A DNA stretch of 40,604 nt, from contig CAIRNV010000256.1 of the NCBI GenBank assembly GCA_903880005.1, forward strand, positions 1 to 40,604. Reading direction: 5' to 3'. The DNA is from an uncultured Verrucomicrobiota bacterium. GTDB lineage: Bacteria; Verrucomicrobiota; Verrucomicrobiia; Limisphaerales; UBA9464. Below, one piece after another: positions 23,490 to 31,932 of this stretch (position 1 is the stretch's first letter; each line of letters starts with the position of its first letter). The notes beneath the pieces were generated by a model, which did not search any database, was not told where the DNA came from, and was given only the letters and a program-made list of their open reading frames with translations. Both the position numbers and the translations under genes were made by a program.

Positions 23490-25379
23490 ATGAAGCGAGC
23501 GCGGGGAACGAGCGGGGGCTCATGGCGGGCCGGGGACGGGTGCGCCTCCCCGCGCTGGCGCGTTCGGTGGGCGTCGCCTCGAGGGGTTGTGTGGCTCGCC
23601 GGGCTCCTTGCCGTCGTGGCCGTCGTGGCCTCGCCATTGCCGCCCCACCTTGCGGGCATCGTTCCCACCGAGGGCGGTCCTGCGGGCTACACCGGGTCCG
23701 AGTCCTGCCGCGAATGCCATCGCGAGGCGTTCAGCTCATGGCATCGGACGTACCATCGCACGATGACCCAATATCCCACGCGCGAGTCGGTGAAGGCCCG
23801 AATCGACGGGGTGGTCCTCACCCATAGCGGGGTACGCTACCGGCTGGGGAGCACGGGCGACGTGTTCAAGGTGTGGCTGGAGTCGGTGGCGGGCGGGGGC
23901 GAGCCGGTGGAGTCGCGGCTGAGCCTCGTGACGGGCTCGCATCACATGCAGGTCTTCTGGATGCCGGGCGAGGACGGCAACGTGCAGGTGGGGTTCCCGT
24001 TCACGTGGTTGATTCCCGAGGGACGTTGGGTGCCGCGCCACGCCACCTTCATCCGGCCGCCCGGCACCGCTCATTCGACGGAGGTGTGGAACGTGGGTTG
24101 CAGCCGATGCCATGCGACGGCCATCGAGCCCCGCGTGGATGCGTCACGCCGATCGGTGGAGACGCGCGCGGCCGAGCTGGGCATCTCGTGCGAGGCCTGC
24201 CATGGGCCGGGCGAACGCCACGTCCATGCACGCCGCAAGGACGCGTCCCGCGCCGAGGACGCCCCCTTGCCACCGGGCGAGATCGTGCACCCGGCGAAGC
24301 TGGACGCCGCTCGTTCGACGGAGACGTGCGGCTTTTGCCACTCGATGAAGTGGATCGACCGGGGCGAGCCATGGCGACAGGGAGGGTTTCGGTTCCGGCC
24401 GGGCGACCGCCTGGGCGACACCACGCCGATCATCCGGCCTCGCACGGCCGATGGCGTCCCGGGCCTCAAGGAGTTCCTTGCGCGCAACCAGGGGCTGTTG
24501 TCGGAGTACTTCTGGCCCGACGGCATGGTGCGGGTGAGCGGGCGGGAGATGAACGGGTTGGTGGAGAGCAAGTGCTTCGAGGGGGGCAAGCTGTCGTGCG
24601 TGACGTGTCATTCGATGCATGACGCGGACCCGGACGACCAGTTGACGCGGAAGGGGCAGGGGAACCTGGCGTGCATCGCGTGCCACGGCGCCTACGCCAG
24701 CAAGGACGGGCTCCTCCGTCACACGCGCCACGCCGAGGGATCCTCCGGCAGCGACTGCCGGAATTGCCACATGCCCCACACGACCTACGGCGTCCTTGGG
24801 GCGATTCGCAGCCACCAGATCACGCGCCCCACCGCCGCCGAGACCCTGGAGCATGGCCGTCCCAACGCCTGCAACATCTGCCACCTCGACCGGCCCCTCT
24901 CCTGGACGGCCCGCCAACTCAACGCGTGGTACGGCCAGCCCATCCCCAAGGGACTCGGGCAGTCCCATGAGGTCGCCGAGTCGGTCCGTATGGCGATGGC
25001 GGGCGACGCCGGCCAGCGCGCCCTGACGGCGTGGCACCTGGGATGGGAACCCGCGCTGAAGGCCTCCGGTTCCCAATGGGTCCCGCCCATCCTCGCCGTG
25101 CTCCTCGACGATGACTACGCGGCCGTGCGATGCATCGCGGGCCGTTCGTTGGAGCACGCCGCGCCCGGCATGGCCGCGGGATTCCGTTTCGAGGAGGATC
25201 CCGAGGGTCGCGAGGATTGGACGCCGCGCATCTGGAAGGCGTGGAAGGAACAACTGCCCCGCGACGTCGTCCTGCCCGAGGCCGTGCGGGTGAAGTCCGT
25301 TGACGTGGAATCGTTGGCCGCGTTGCTGGCACCCCTTCGCGCCGCCCGAGACGAACGCCCGGTTCGTCTCCGGGAATAG
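23490..25379 (+). CDS. Octahaem c-type cytochrome with HEAT-like C-terminus
   Basis: 629 aa with eight CxxCH haem-binding motifs, starting at residues 73 (CRECH), 204 (CSRCH), 234 (CEACH), 280 (CGFCH), 370 (CVTCH), 395 (CIACH), 423 (CRNCH) and 461 (CNICH). A hydrophobic segment near 33-50 should export or anchor it to the periplasm, after an unusually long basic leader. The C-terminal 130 residues lack haem motifs and contain a HEAT-like stretch (AVLLDDDYAAVRCIAGRSLEH). It resembles cytochrome c554-type and paired-CxxCH proteins. The role is electron transfer; the partner and substrate are unknown. It is the first gene of an apparent operon with a LolD/FtsX-like ABC transporter. Confidence 0.9.
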   Translation: MKRARGTSGGSWRAGDGCASPRWRVRWASPRGVVWLAGLLAVVAVVASPLPPHLAGIVPTEGGPAGYTGSESCRECHREAFSSWHRTYHRTMTQYPTRESVKARIDGVVLTHSGVRYRLGSTGDVFKVWLESVAGGGEPVESRLSLVTGSHHMQVFWMPGEDGNVQVGFPFTWLIPEGRWVPRHATFIRPPGTAHSTEVWNVGCSRCHATAIEPRVDASRRSVETRAAELGISCEACHGPGERHVHARRKDASRAEDAPLPPGEIVHPAKLDAARSTETCGFCHSMKWIDRGEPWRQGGFRFRPGDRLGDTTPIIRPRTADGVPGLKEFLARNQGLLSEYFWPDGMVRVSGREMNGLVESKCFEGGKLSCVTCHSMHDADPDDQLTRKGQGNLACIACHGAYASKDGLLRHTRHAEGSSGSDCRNCHMPHTTYGVLGAIRSHQITRPTAAETLEHGRPNACNICHLDRPLSWTARQLNAWYGQPIPKGLGQSHEVAESVRMAMAGDAGQRALTAWHLGWEPALKASGSQWVPPILAVLLDDDYAAVRCIAGRSLEHAAPGMAAGFRFEEDPEGREDWTPRIWKAWKEQLPRDVVLPEAVRVKSVDVESLAALLAPLRAARDERPVRLRE

Positions 25380-25420
25380 CCCGATGACTTCCCCGGGGCC
25401 CTTGGGTAGCATCGACGAGC

Positions 25421-26113
25421 ATGGCGCTGCTCCACATTGACGGTCTCCAGAAGGCCTACGTGGGCCCGGACGGGTCGCGTCACCAGGTGGTGGACATCCC
25501 GCGCTTCGAGCTGGCCGAGGGCGCGGCGGTGGCCTTGGCCGGGCCTTCGGGCAGCGGCAAGACGACGTTCCTCAACCTCGTGGCCGGCATCCTCGCGCCC
25601 GACGCGGGGCACGTGCGCATCGACGGGACGGACGTGGCGCAATTGCCGGAGCATGAACGCGACCGGTTCCGGGCTCGGCACGTGGGCTACATCTTCCAGA
25701 CGTTCAACTTGCTCCAGGGGTTTACCTGCCTCGAGAACGTCCTCCTTGGGATGAGCTTCGGGCACGGGATCGATCGAGCGCGCGCGGAGGCGTTGCTGCG
25801 GAGGGTCGGGTTGGGCGAGCGGCTGCATCACTTCCCGCGGCAGCTTTCGACCGGGCAACAGCAACGCGTCGCCGTGGCGCGCGCGCTGGCGGGGAAGCCC
25901 CGGCTGGTCCTCGCGGACGAACCCACGGGCAACCTCGATCCCCGGCACGCGCAGGAGGCGCTGGCGTTGATCCGGGAAGTGTGCGCCGAGAACGGATCCG
26001 CGTTGCTCCTGGTGTCCCACGACCGCGACATCCTCGCGCGGTTCGGGATGGTGGCGTCGCTGGCCGACATCAACCGCGCGAGCCGCGCGACGTCTTCGGG
26101 GGGGGCATCATGA
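25421..26113 (+). CDS. ABC transporter ATP-binding protein (LolD/MacB type)
   Basis: 230 aa, one ATPase domain: Walker [10 protein letters not shown] (41-49), Q-loop [16 protein letters not shown], signature [10 protein letters not shown] (142-151, the common form being LSGGQQQR), Walker [10 protein letters not shown] and the switch His in LLVSHD. The FQxFNLL and LTxxENV pattern places it with LolD/FtsE/MacB ATPases that work with FtsX-like permeases. Its stop overlaps the permease start (ATGA), so the two subunits are translationally coupled. It follows the octahaem cytochrome gene by 41 bp. Confidence 0.93.
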   Translation: MALLHIDGLQKAYVGPDGSRHQVVDIPRFELAEGAAVALAGPSGSGKTTFLNLVAGILAPDAGHVRIDGTDVAQLPEHERDRFRARHVGYIFQTFNLLQGFTCLENVLLGMSFGHGIDRARAEALLRRVGLGERLHHFPRQLSTGQQQRVAVARALAGKPRLVLADEPTGNLDPRHAQEALALIREVCAENGSALLLVSHDRDILARFGMVASLADINRASRATSSGGAS

Positions 26114-27324
26114 CGCTCCCGCTATTGGTGCGCCGCAGCCTGCGGCAGCATGCGTTGTCCACGGCGGTGACGGCGCTGTCGTTGTCCTTGGCGGGCGGGT
26201 TGCTCATGACGGTCTGGGTGATGCGCCAGCAAGCGCGCCAGACCTTCGAGCGCATGGACGGTGGATGGGATGCGGTGCTGGGCGCACGCAGTTCCAAGCT
26301 GCAGCTTGTCCTCAACGCCATCTTCCACCTCGAGGCGTCGCCCGGGAACATCAAGGCCACCGACGTCGCGTTGCTGGCCTCGAATCCGGCCGTCCGCGCC
26401 GTCGTGCCCATCGCCATGGGCGACAACTACCAGGGGTTCCGCATCGTGGGGGTGACGACGAATCTCTTCGCGGGGCATGAATACGCGCCGGGACATGCGT
26501 TCAAGGTCGGCGAGGGCCGCGTGTTCGAGGACAACCTGCGCGAGGCCGTGGTGGGATCGTTCGCCGCGCGCAAGCTGGGGTTCAAGGTCGGCACGGAGTT
26601 CCAGCCGTACCATGGGCTGAACTATTCCTCCAACCCGCGCGACAACGTCCAGCACGAGGACACCTACGTCGTGGTCGGCATCCTGGAGCCCTCGAACACC
26701 CCGGCCGACCGCGTGGTGTGGATCCCCGTGGCCGGGCTCCAAAACATGGCCGGGCACGACCCCTCGGCGGCGGAGGATTACAGCGCGGCGCTCGTCAAGC
26801 TGCGGGACCCGGCGGCCGGGTTTCGGCTCGACCAGCTTTACAACAAGCAGGGCGACCGCCTCACGTTCGCATGGCCGATCGGGACGGTGATGGCGCAGCT
26901 CTTCGACAAGATTGGCTGGTTCGACAAGGTCCTGGCGCTGGTGGCATGGCTCGTGGCCGTGGTGGCGGCGGCGTCCGTCCTCGCGTCCATCTACAACTCC
27001 ATGAGCGCGCGTCGCCGCGACATCGCCATCCTGCGGGCCCTGGGCGCCCGGCGGGGAACGGTGTTTGCGTCCATCGTCCTCGAGGCGGCGTCCGTGGCGG
27101 CGATGGGGGCGATGGGGGGCTTTGTGGTTCACATCGGCCTGCTGGCGGGCGCCGGGGTGATCGTTCGCGCCCAGACCGGCGTCCTGATCGAGCCGTTTCA
27201 ACCTGGCTGGGTTTGGTTGTGGGCCCCGGCGGCCCTCGTGGGACTGGCGGCCTTGGCCGGCGTGGTGCCGGCCTTCAAGGCCTACAAGGTGGATGTCGCA
27301 TCCTCGCTCGCGCCCGATTCCTGA
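26110..27324 (+). CDS. FtsX-like ABC transporter permease (LolC/E, MacB type)
   Basis: 404 aa with the topology of the MacB/FtsX class. One N-terminal membrane helix (residues 13-33) is followed by a periplasmic domain of about 240 residues ([38 protein letters not shown]). Three C-terminal helices follow, with the cytoplasmic coupling motif [18 protein letters not shown]. It overlaps the ATPase gene by four bases. The pair could extract lipoproteins, export a molecule, or act as a mechanotransmitter. The periplasmic core is typical of the family but no substrate is evident. The start at 26110 is set by the overlap; the track ORF start at 25981 lies inside the ATPase gene. Confidence 0.9.
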   Translation: MTLPLLVRRSLRQHALSTAVTALSLSLAGGLLMTVWVMRQQARQTFERMDGGWDAVLGARSSKLQLVLNAIFHLEASPGNIKATDVALLASNPAVRAVVPIAMGDNYQGFRIVGVTTNLFAGHEYAPGHAFKVGEGRVFEDNLREAVVGSFAARKLGFKVGTEFQPYHGLNYSSNPRDNVQHEDTYVVVGILEPSNTPADRVVWIPVAGLQNMAGHDPSAAEDYSAALVKLRDPAAGFRLDQLYNKQGDRLTFAWPIGTVMAQLFDKIGWFDKVLALVAWLVAVVAAASVLASIYNSMSARRRDIAILRALGARRGTVFASIVLEAASVAAMGAMGGFVVHIGLLAGAGVIVRAQTGVLIEPFQPGWVWLWAPAALVGLAALAGVVPAFKAYKVDVASSLAPDS

Positions 27325-27331
27325 TTCTTCC

Positions 27332-28342
27332 ATGCGTTGCCTTGTCACGGGCGCCTCCGGCTTCGTCGGGGCGAACTTGGTTCATGAATTGTCCGCGCAG
27401 GGGCATGGCGTTCGCGCCTTGCTTCGTCCCGGCGCCGACGTCCGCGGCCTCGAAGGCGCTCAATTGGACGTCGTGCACGGCGACCTGACGGACGGACCCG
27501 AGTCGTTGTCGCGGGCGATGGAGGGCTGCGACTGGGTGTTTCACGTGGCCGCCAGCTATGCGCTGTGGATGCGGGACTACGCGCCGATGTACCGGGCGAA
27601 CGTCGAGGGGACCCGCAACATCCTCCGGGCCGCCGTTTCCGCGCGCGTCCGTCGGGTCGTGTACACCAGCACCGTGGGTTGCATCGGGTTGCCCCGGCCC
27701 GGCGTCGGCGGCGAGATCCAGCCCACGGACGAGGACGCGCCGGTGACGGAGGCGCAGATGTCCAACCCCTACAAGCACTCGAAGTGGCTGGCGGAGGTGG
27801 TGGCGCGCGATGCGGCGCGGGAAGGGGTGCCCGTGGTGATCGTGAACCCGTCGGCCCCGGTGGGCCCGCGCGACGTGAAGCCGACCCCGACGGGGCAGGT
27901 GATCGTGGATTACCTGTCGGGAAGGATGCCGGCCTGCCTCGACACGGGGCTCAACTGGGTCCACGTGCGCGACGTGGCGAAGGGGCATGTGCTCGCCGCC
28001 GAGCGTGGCCGACTGGGCGAGCGTTACATCCTCGGCCATGCCGAGGGAAATTGGACGATGGTGCGCACCTTCGAGGAGTTGTCGGCCCTGACCGGACTGC
28101 CGCCGGTGCGGCGCACGGTCCCGTGGCACGTGGCGTTCGTCGCGGCTCAGTTTTCCGAGGGATGGTCCCGGTTGACCGGCAAGCCTCCTCGCGCGCCGGT
28201 CGCGGGCGTCCGCATGGCCCGCTACAAGATGTGGTTCAACCCCTCCAAGGCCATTCGCGAGCTGGGCCTGCCCCAGACGCCCCCACGGGATGCCCTGGCG
28301 GACGCCGTGGGCTGGTTTCGCGCGCAGGGCATGGCGCGGTGA
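27332..28342 (+). CDS. hpnA: Hopanoid-associated sugar epimerase-like NAD-dependent dehydratase (HpnA family)
   Basis: A 336-aa extended short-chain dehydrogenase. The NAD fold is TGASGFVG (6-13), the catalytic Ser lies in YTSTVG (Ser113), and Tyr147/Lys151 form NPYKHSK. The segments VIVNPSAPVGPRDVKPTPTG, DYLSGRMPACLDTGLNWVHV and GERYILGHAEGN closely resemble HpnA, named for its place in hopanoid gene clusters. No squalene-hopene cyclase or hpnC/D/E is in the window, so a hopanoid role is not supported by context. Dihydroflavonol-reductase-like activity is an alternative. It follows the permease by 7 bp and is probably in the same operon. Start ATG 27332 (MRCLVTGASG). Confidence 0.82.
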   Translation: MRCLVTGASGFVGANLVHELSAQGHGVRALLRPGADVRGLEGAQLDVVHGDLTDGPESLSRAMEGCDWVFHVAASYALWMRDYAPMYRANVEGTRNILRAAVSARVRRVVYTSTVGCIGLPRPGVGGEIQPTDEDAPVTEAQMSNPYKHSKWLAEVVARDAAREGVPVVIVNPSAPVGPRDVKPTPTGQVIVDYLSGRMPACLDTGLNWVHVRDVAKGHVLAAERGRLGERYILGHAEGNWTMVRTFEELSALTGLPPVRRTVPWHVAFVAAQFSEGWSRLTGKPPRAPVAGVRMARYKMWFNPSKAIRELGLPQTPPRDALADAVGWFRAQGMAR

Positions 28343-28445
28343 CGAGGACGGACACGCTCGGCCGTCCTGCTTGAGCGTCGCCGCATGCCATGTCGCCGGT
28401 GTGGACAGGACCGCCCAAGGTTGGCGAGTGTCGGGGCCTCTCCCG

Positions 28446-29393
28446 ATGAACGCGACGACATGGATTCATTTTGGTGGGCTCGGCCGCTTGGCGGTCGCGG
28501 CATTCTTGGCATGGACGGCCTCGGCCTGCGCACGAGGCGCGGACCCGGCGGTGCGTCACTCCTTTGCGGCGTTCGGGGGTGAGACGCGCATCGTGGGGGA
28601 GGACGGGACGGTGCAGTGGAGGTATCCCGAGGGCACGCGCGACGGATGGGTGCTTCCCAACGGCAACCTCCTGCTGACGTTGAGCCGCAGCGACCGCCAC
28701 AAGGGCGGCGCCGTGCGGGAGGTCACGCGGTCGGGCGACGTCGTGTTTCACTGGGAAGGGACACAGGAGGAGGTCAACACGTGCCAGCGGATCGGCAAGG
28801 ACCGCGTGATGGCGGTGGAGGCGGGTCCGCGCCCGCGCGTGGTCGTGTTGGATGCCAAGGGCTCCGTGGTCCTTGAACGCCCGCTCTCGTGCCAATCCAC
28901 CAACCATCACATGGAGAGCCGCATGACGCGCTCGCTTGCCAACGGGCGGTTCATCGTCCCCCAGTTGCTGGACAAGGTGGTTCGTGAGTATGGCCCCGAC
29001 GGTAAGGTGGCGTGGGAGTACCGGACGCCGGAGAACCCGCCCGAGTGCTGGCCCTTCACGGCGATTCGATCCAGCAATGGCCGCACGCTCGTGACGTTGA
29101 CCCATGGCAACCGCGTCGTGGAGGTGGATCGCTCCGGCAAGGAGACGTGGTCGCTGGACAACGCCGACCTGCCGGGCCCGTGGCTGAAGGACCCCTGCGG
29201 CGCGCAACGGCTCGCGAACGGCAACGTGGTGATCACCAGCTACGGCGCAGGGGACCAAAAGGTGAAGCTTCTGGAGGTGGATCGTCGCAAGCGCGTGGTG
29301 TGGACCCACGAGGAATCACGCCCGGGCGGCATCCACCACTTCCAGGTGCTCACGACGAACGGTCGCAAGGAGCCTTGGCCGGCCCTGCGTTGA
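28446..29393 (+). CDS. Secreted beta-propeller (PQQ/arylsulfotransferase-like repeat) protein
   Basis: 315 aa with a signal peptide (LGRLAVAAFLAWTASACARGA; a Cys near the cleavage site makes a lipoprotein possible). The mature part is built of repeating beta-strand units marked by LPNGNLLLTL, LANGRFIVPQ, LANGNVVITS and by EVDRSGKETWSLDN / YGPDGKVAWEYRTP, as in PQQ-like and arylsulfotransferase-type propellers. No catalytic residues were identified, and it could be a binding or scaffold protein. It lies 103 bp after hpnA on the same strand. The ATG at 28446 directly precedes the signal sequence. Confidence 0.75.
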   Translation: MNATTWIHFGGLGRLAVAAFLAWTASACARGADPAVRHSFAAFGGETRIVGEDGTVQWRYPEGTRDGWVLPNGNLLLTLSRSDRHKGGAVREVTRSGDVVFHWEGTQEEVNTCQRIGKDRVMAVEAGPRPRVVVLDAKGSVVLERPLSCQSTNHHMESRMTRSLANGRFIVPQLLDKVVREYGPDGKVAWEYRTPENPPECWPFTAIRSSNGRTLVTLTHGNRVVEVDRSGKETWSLDNADLPGPWLKDPCGAQRLANGNVVITSYGAGDQKVKLLEVDRRKRVVWTHEESRPGGIHHFQVLTTNGRKEPWPALR

Positions 29394-29408
29394 TCGAGGT
29401 CATTCCGG

Positions 29409-29891
29409 TTAGCAGCTCGTCGGGACCTCCTGCAACACCTTCACGGTGTGCGGGATGGCACCCAGGACGAATCCAAGGCAATCCACGGCCCCGGCCGGCT
29501 TGCCAGGCAGGCAAATCACCAGCGTGGGCCCGACGGCGGCCGCCAGGCATCGCGACAGGATCGCGTTGGGCGTCAGGGCGAGGCTTCGCATGCGCATGAC
29601 CTCGCCGAACCCCGGGATTTCGCGGTCGGCAATCGCACGAACGGCCTCGGGGGTGACGTCACGGCGCGACACGCCGGTGCCACCGGTCGTGAGGACCAGA
29701 TGGGAACCGCGGGCGATGCATTGCCGAATGGCGCGTTGGATGGCTGATGCGTCGTCGGGAACGATCTCCTCCGCGACGACGGCCCACCCGTTCTGGCTGG
29801 ACGCTTGGCGGAGGGCGGGGCCGCCAAGGTCCTCGTAGATGCCTTGGGATGCGCGGTCCGAGACGGTGACGATGCCAACGTGGATTTGCAT
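29409..29891 (-). CDS. mogA: Molybdopterin adenylyltransferase
   Basis: A 160-aa cytoplasmic MogA/MoaB-family enzyme that adenylylates molybdopterin before molybdate insertion. Motifs are TVSDRASQGIYEDLGG (near the N-terminus), TTGGTGVSRRDVTPEA (molybdopterin-binding loop, about residue 68) and LPGKPAGAVDCL near the C-terminus. The length fits stand-alone MogA. MoaB is a close relative, but the SQGIYEDLGGP start favours MogA. No other moa or moe gene is in the window. It lies between the rpsI terminator and the convergent propeller gene. Confidence 0.9.
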   Translation of the reverse strand: MQIHVGIVTVSDRASQGIYEDLGGPALRQASSQNGWAVVAEEIVPDDASAIQRAIRQCIARGSHLVLTTGGTGVSRRDVTPEAVRAIADREIPGFGEVMRMRSLALTPNAILSRCLAAAVGPTLVICLPGKPAGAVDCLGFVLGAIPHTVKVLQEVPTSC

Positions 29892-29937
29892 GGGCGGACG
29901 CTACCGAGGAAGGGACGAGATGCCACGGCCGAAGCCG

Positions 29938-29955
29938 TAACGATTCAATTGGGGG
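29938..29955 (+). repeat. Remnant of repeat C terminal sequence
   Basis: taacgattcaattggggg matches much of the repeat C end (gacgattcagttggg). It lies between mogA and the rpsI terminator. No second arm is visible. Confidence 0.35.
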
Positions 29956-30001
29956 ACGGCGGCGGGGAATGAGCTGGGCAAGACCTTCCCGTAGGAAAGC
30001 A

Positions 30002-30031
30002 AAACGCCCGCCATGGAAGTGGCGGGCGTTT
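30002..30031 (-). terminator. Intrinsic terminator of rplM-rpsI
   Basis: A perfect 12-bp stem (aaacgcccgcca, 30002-30013, with tggcgggcgttt, 30020-30031) and a 6-nt loop, 18 bp after the rpsI stop. Read on the minus strand, the stem ends in GTTTT followed by GCTTT, giving a U-rich tail. Confidence 0.88.
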
Positions 30032-30049
30032 GCCGGTCGAGGCCTGGGC

Positions 30050-30445
30050 CTAGCGCTTGGAGAATTGGAAGCGCTTGCGGGCACCGGGCTGGCCGTACTT
30101 CTTGCGCTCGCGCATACGCGGGTCGCGGGTCAGCAAGCCCTCGGCCTTGAGAAGGGGACGCAGAGCGGCGTCGGCTTCGAGGAGGGCGCGTGCAATGCCA
30201 TGACGAACGGCACCCGCCTGGCCGGCGGGACCGCCGCCGGAAACATTGATGCGGACATCGTACTTGCCCGAGGTCGCGGTGGCGGCGAACGGCGCCAAGA
30301 CGGCCCCGCGATGCTGCTCGAGCGGGAAGTAGTTGTCGAAGGCGCGGCCGTTGACGGTGACGTTGCCGGTGCCGACGGCGAGGCGGACGCGGGCGGTGGA
30401 CGTCTTGCGACGACCGGTTCCGAGATACTCAGTGATCTGGGCCAT
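30050..30445 (-). CDS. rpsI: 30S ribosomal protein S9
   Basis: 131 aa, the full S9 family. The start is [16 protein letters not shown], the middle [14 protein letters not shown] and [21 protein letters not shown]. The basic C-terminus [28 protein letters not shown] ends in the conserved Lys-Arg tail that reaches the ribosomal P-site. It lies 47 bp after rplM, the classic L13-S9 operon, and is followed by a clear terminator. The track ORF extends upstream into rplM. The ATG at 30445 (MAQITEYLG) is the family start. Confidence 0.98.
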   Translation of the reverse strand: MAQITEYLGTGRRKTSTARVRLAVGTGNVTVNGRAFDNYFPLEQHRGAVLAPFAATATSGKYDVRINVSGGGPAGQAGAVRHGIARALLEADAALRPLLKAEGLLTRDPRMRERKKYGQPGARKRFQFSKR

Positions 30446-30492
30446 GGCTTGAAGCGGTAGGTGTGAGAAAGGGCGGGGAATCCAGAGGGGGC

Positions 30493-30927
30493 TCAGCCGG
30501 CGTAGGCCGTGACGACGGGTTGCTGGGCACCGTGAGGATGCTCGGCGCCCGGATAAACCTTGAGTTTGGTCAGGAGGCGGTCGCCCAGGCGGTTCTTCGG
30601 CAGCATGCCCTTCACCGCGTGCATGACGAGGCGCTCGGGATGCTTGGCGCGGACCTCGGCGACGGTGCGGTAGCGCTCGCCACCCTTCCACCCCGAGTAG
30701 CTCATGAAGGTCTTCGTCGTCTCCTTTTTGCCCGTCAGGACGACCTCGGCGGCATTGATGACGACGACGAAGTCGCCGGCATCCAGATGGGGGGTGTACG
30801 TGGGCTTGTCCTTGCCACGGAGTGCGTCTGAAACCTGGACGGCAAGGCGGCCAAGGACGGCTCCCTTGGCATCAATGATGCGCCATGCGCGGCGCTGCAC
30901 GTCGATCTTCGGCAAATGCGTCTTCAT
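30493..30927 (-). CDS. rplM: 50S ribosomal protein L13
   Basis: 144 aa, the full L13 length. Conserved segments are [89 protein letters not shown] and a final EHPHGAQQP. It is the first gene of the rplM-rpsI operon. A good sigma-70-like promoter lies just upstream (30955-30982). Confidence 0.98.
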   Translation of the reverse strand: MKTHLPKIDVQRRAWRIIDAKGAVLGRLAVQVSDALRGKDKPTYTPHLDAGDFVVVINAAEVVLTGKKETTKTFMSYSGWKGGERYRTVAEVRAKHPERLVMHAVKGMLPKNRLGDRLLTKLKVYPGAEHPHGAQQPVVTAYAG

Positions 30928-30954
30928 CTCGTTCCCAACAGAAAAGGGACGGCG

Positions 30955-30982
30955 GTTCTACCAGATGCGGAGGGCACGTCAA
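30955..30982 (-). promoter_or_regulatory. Sigma-70-type promoter of rplM-rpsI
   Basis: On the minus strand TTGACG (30977-30982) and TAGAAC (30955-30960) are separated by 16 bases, ending 27 bases before the rplM ATG. The match is 5/6 and 4/6 to consensus, and the position is right for a strong ribosomal-protein operon. Confidence 0.55.
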
Positions 30983-31140
30983 CCTTGTTCCCCAACTCGT
31001 TCGCGACAAAACGTTGGCGAGTACGATCCACAAGGGATGCCGCGCTCGCGCAACGGGCCGCGCTGGAGGCGTCGCGCGACCATCCAGGAGGGTCCAATAC
31101 GAGGTTGGCAACCATCGCCAACGTGCATAGAAACGTTCCC

Positions 31141-31806
31141 ATGGGAACGAGGCGTGCAGCAAGCAGGTGGATTCGCTGGGTGGTTGCGGGGTGGATGGTG
31201 GCGTCGGCTTCGGCGTCGGCGCAGACCATGGGGTTGTTCACGTTTCCCCATGTGGACGCCCATCGGATGGGGATCCCCGGGGTAACGCGGCCGATGTGGA
31301 TGGCGGGACCCGCCATGATGGGAATGGGGATGGGCATGGGCGGCGGCATGGGGACGCCTGTGGTCAACCCGCATTGGACGGGTGCGGCGGCGATGTTCGC
31401 GCCGGAACTGTTGATGGGCCGAGGGATGCTTCAGGGGCAGGCGGGGGTGGTGTCCGGCGGCGGATTCGGGGCCAACGCTGGGATGTCCGGGCGTTGGGGG
31501 CAGGTGCCGCAGCGTCCTGCGGCCCCGGTGGCCATGGCGTCCGCGGCGTCGGCGACGCGGGCGACCGCGTCGGCGCGGTCGTCTTCGTTGGGAACGACGC
31601 CGGGCAACGAGGCGGGGAACGGCTCCCCTGCGGACGCCCGCTTGCTGGCCTTCCAGCAAGCGGAGGCGCGGAAGGGTTCGCCCGGCGCGCAGCGGGCCTT
31701 GGCGCTTCGATACGAGAAGGGGGACGGGGTTGAGGCCAGCGAGGAACTCGCGCGGGCGTGGAGGATGGCCGCCGAGCGCACGGAGAAGGCGGCGGGCCTG
31801 CCGTGA
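31141..31806 (+). CDS. Secreted Met/Gly-rich protein with Sel1-like C-terminus
   Basis: 221 aa. The signal peptide is WIRWVVAGWMVASASASAQ. The mature N-terminal half is rich in Met and Gly (AMMGMGMGMGGGMGTP, residues 58-73) and then in Ala/Ser/Thr. Residues about 163-215 form one Sel1-like helical repeat (GSPGAQRALALRYEKGDGVEASEELARAWRMAAE). The Met-rich run could bind copper(I) or be a flexible spacer; this is speculative. Sel1 repeats usually mediate protein contacts. The family was not recognised. The track ORF starts at 30916 in the rplM promoter region. The ATG at 31141 directly precedes the signal peptide. Confidence 0.65.
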   Translation: MGTRRAASRWIRWVVAGWMVASASASAQTMGLFTFPHVDAHRMGIPGVTRPMWMAGPAMMGMGMGMGGGMGTPVVNPHWTGAAAMFAPELLMGRGMLQGQAGVVSGGGFGANAGMSGRWGQVPQRPAAPVAMASAASATRATASARSSSLGTTPGNEAGNGSPADARLLAFQQAEARKGSPGAQRALALRYEKGDGVEASEELARAWRMAAERTEKAAGLP

Positions 31807-31932
31807 TGTCCCGGCCGCAGGCTTGCCGGTCAGGGCGAAGTGGATAGGATGCGGTTCGGGGCTTTGACGGTGCGTCCGTGACATGGGGTCGCGCTTCGCC
31901 GTCGGGATCGGGTTGGCGGGCATCATTCTTTT

